Position numbers and translations under genes: made by a program
In this document: positions 52,250 to 52,873 of the stretch, piece by piece
Numbering within the stretch: position 1 is the first letter of the stretch
How the letters are laid out: each line of letters starts with the position of its first letter
The notes under the pieces: generated by a model
Databases searched by the model: none
What the model was told of the DNA's origin: nothing
What the model saw: only the letters and a program-made list of their open reading frames with translations
Source: Streptomyces sp. AW19M42
GTDB lineage: Bacteria > Actinomycetota > Actinomycetes > Streptomycetales > Streptomycetaceae
NCBI GenBank assembly: GCA_000470535.1
Contig: CBRG010000246.1
Location: 1 to 52,873 of the forward strand
Length of the DNA stretch: 52,873 bases
Direction of reading: 5' to 3'

Positions 52250-52873
52250 ATGGAGCTGATCGCAGGAAATCCGGCAGCGCCCCGGACGGACGGCACGCGG
52301 GCGGCGGTACGAGGAGCGCCGGCCCCCGGCGAAACAGTCCCGGGCGGAACGGCCCGGGGCAGAACGGTCCGCGGCGATACCGTCCGGGGCGGTCCGGCCG
52401 ACCGGGCCAGGGGCTCGCTGCTCGGCCTCGCGGCCGGCGACGCGCTGGGCGCCCCCGCGGAGAACATGCGGCCCTCCGAGATCCGCCGCCGCTGGGGCCG
52501 GATCGAGGGCTTCGTGAGCGACGACCCGGCGGGCACCGACGACACGGAGTACGCGATCTTCTCCGGGCTGCTGCTGGCCCGGCACGGTTCGGCGCTGACC
52601 GTGACCCATGTCGAACGGGCCTGGCGGCTGTGGATCGCGGACCTGGACGAGGGGCCGTTCCGCGGCGCCGGTTTCAGCGAGCGCGGCACGCTGGAGAACC
52701 TGCGCCGGGGGCTGGCCGCCCCGATCTCCGCCCAGCACCGGCACGCCTGGAGCGACGGTCTGGCGATGCGGGCGGCGCCGTTCGGCGTCTTCGCGGCGGG
52801 GCGGCCCCCCGCGGCGGGGCCCCGGGGGGCGGGGGGGGGCCGGGGGGGGCCCGGGGGGGGGGGGGAGTACAGG
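52250..52873 (+). CDS. ADP-ribosylglycohydrolase family protein, truncated at window end
   Basis: The frame is open from the ATG at 52250 to the last base (no stop in the window). The first 45 residues are low-complexity Gly/Thr/Arg repeats. The hydrolase domain then begins ARGSLLGLAAGDALGAPAE, followed by GTDDTEYAIFSGLLLARHG, whose T-D-D-T binds the metal pair in ADP-ribosylglycohydrolases that remove ADP-ribose from protein or related substrates. Only about 140 residues of the domain are seen. From about 52798 the sequence turns to G-runs and the family pattern is lost, so the last 25 or so codons should not be trusted. It is divergent from the transporter gene. Confidence 0.85.
   Translation, partial: MELIAGNPAAPRTDGTRAAVRGAPAPGETVPGGTARGRTVRGDTVRGGPADRARGSLLGLAAGDALGAPAENMRPSEIRRRWGRIEGFVSDDPAGTDDTEYAIFSGLLLARHGSALTVTHVERAWRLWIADLDEGPFRGAGFSERGTLENLRRGLAAPISAQHRHAWSDGLAMRAAPFGVFAAGRPPAAGPRGAGGGRGGPGGGGEYR
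52334..52393 (+). repeat. Four 15-bp tandem repeats in the ADP-ribosylglycohydrolase N-terminus
   Basis: ACAGTCCCGGGCGGA, ACGGCCCGGGGCAGA, ACGGTCCGCGGCGAT and ACCGTCCGGGGCGGT run in tandem (52334-52348, 52349-52363, 52364-52378, 52379-52393), giving a five-residue Thr-Val/Ala-Pro/Arg-Gly-x repeat. Confidence 0.75.
52798..52873. other. Poly-G low-quality terminal sequence
   Basis: The last 76 bases are nearly all G/C with G-runs of 8-14 broken by short C-runs. This is unlike coding DNA of the same gene just before it and typical of dark-cycle G calls at a contig end. Confidence 0.8.

Overview
The window is a high-G+C actinobacterial chromosome segment, almost certainly Streptomyces. The reasons are C/G-ending codons, GTG starts, 4-bp stop/start overlaps, long perfect terminator hairpins, and family content: an SPW_0924-type micro-peptide, a DUF3068/PorA-like protein, a PdtaR-type ANTAR regulator, a CU044_5270-type protein and a liv operon. 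It is mostly ordinary core genome with a few accessory patches. About 40 protein genes and one tRNA are supported. The first gene (hrpB) enters from the left edge. The last gene (ADP-ribosylglycohydrolase) runs off the right edge into poly-G sequence that looks like a sequencing or assembly artefact.

Layout. 1-5.7 kb: the 3' part of hrpB, a PorA/DUF3068 membrane protein, a 45-residue peptide, a secreted lytic transglycosylase with a repetitive tail, and a DUF4184 membrane protein. 5.8-11.6 kb: polA, an FdhF/YdeP molybdopterin oxidoreductase and a PaaI-type thioesterase. 12.2-17.9 kb: a five-gene branched-chain amino acid ABC importer (livKHMGF), with a strong hairpin between the binding protein and the rest. 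17.9-21.1 kb: pdtaR, an odd tRNA-Leu(CAA) bracketed by direct repeats, a free-standing HTH + double LAGLIDADG protein carrying a TTA codon, and pyruvate kinase. 21.2-27 kb: a SIMPL-domain protein, a Tat-exported 5'-nucleotidase, and a two-gene operon of PLP decarboxylase plus lysine/ornithine N-hydroxylase with no other siderophore genes. 27.1-31.1 kb: a repeat-rich spacer, a serine hydrolase divergent from a TetR regulator over a palindromic operator, and an ECF sigma factor coupled to a membrane-anchored CU044_5270 protein. 31.2-39.4 kb: pepN, chorismate mutase, an AraC regulator divergent from a GH35 beta-galactosidase, a zinc metallopeptidase-like protein and an ankyrin protein. 39.4-44.8 kb: a DEAD-box RNA helicase, a cold-shock protein, a KstR2-like TetR, a PPOX-fold protein, a HutD/Ves protein and a zinc-finger rhomboid protease. 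44.8-52.9 kb: gltD-gltB (glutamate synthase), a VIT1/CCC1-type metal transporter and the truncated ADP-ribosylglycohydrolase.

How the genes work together. Central nitrogen and carbon metabolism (gltBD, pyk, liv uptake, chorismate mutase) forms the conserved backbone. Three places look accessory and most worth study. The first is the tRNA / LAGLIDADG-protein insertion between pdtaR and pyk. The second is the orphan decarboxylase-hydroxylase pair, which could make an N-hydroxylated diamine, with the repeat array beside it. The third is the long hairpin in the divergent promoter of the metal transporter and the ADP-ribosylglycohydrolase. No CRISPR array, rRNA, prophage or intact insertion sequence was seen.
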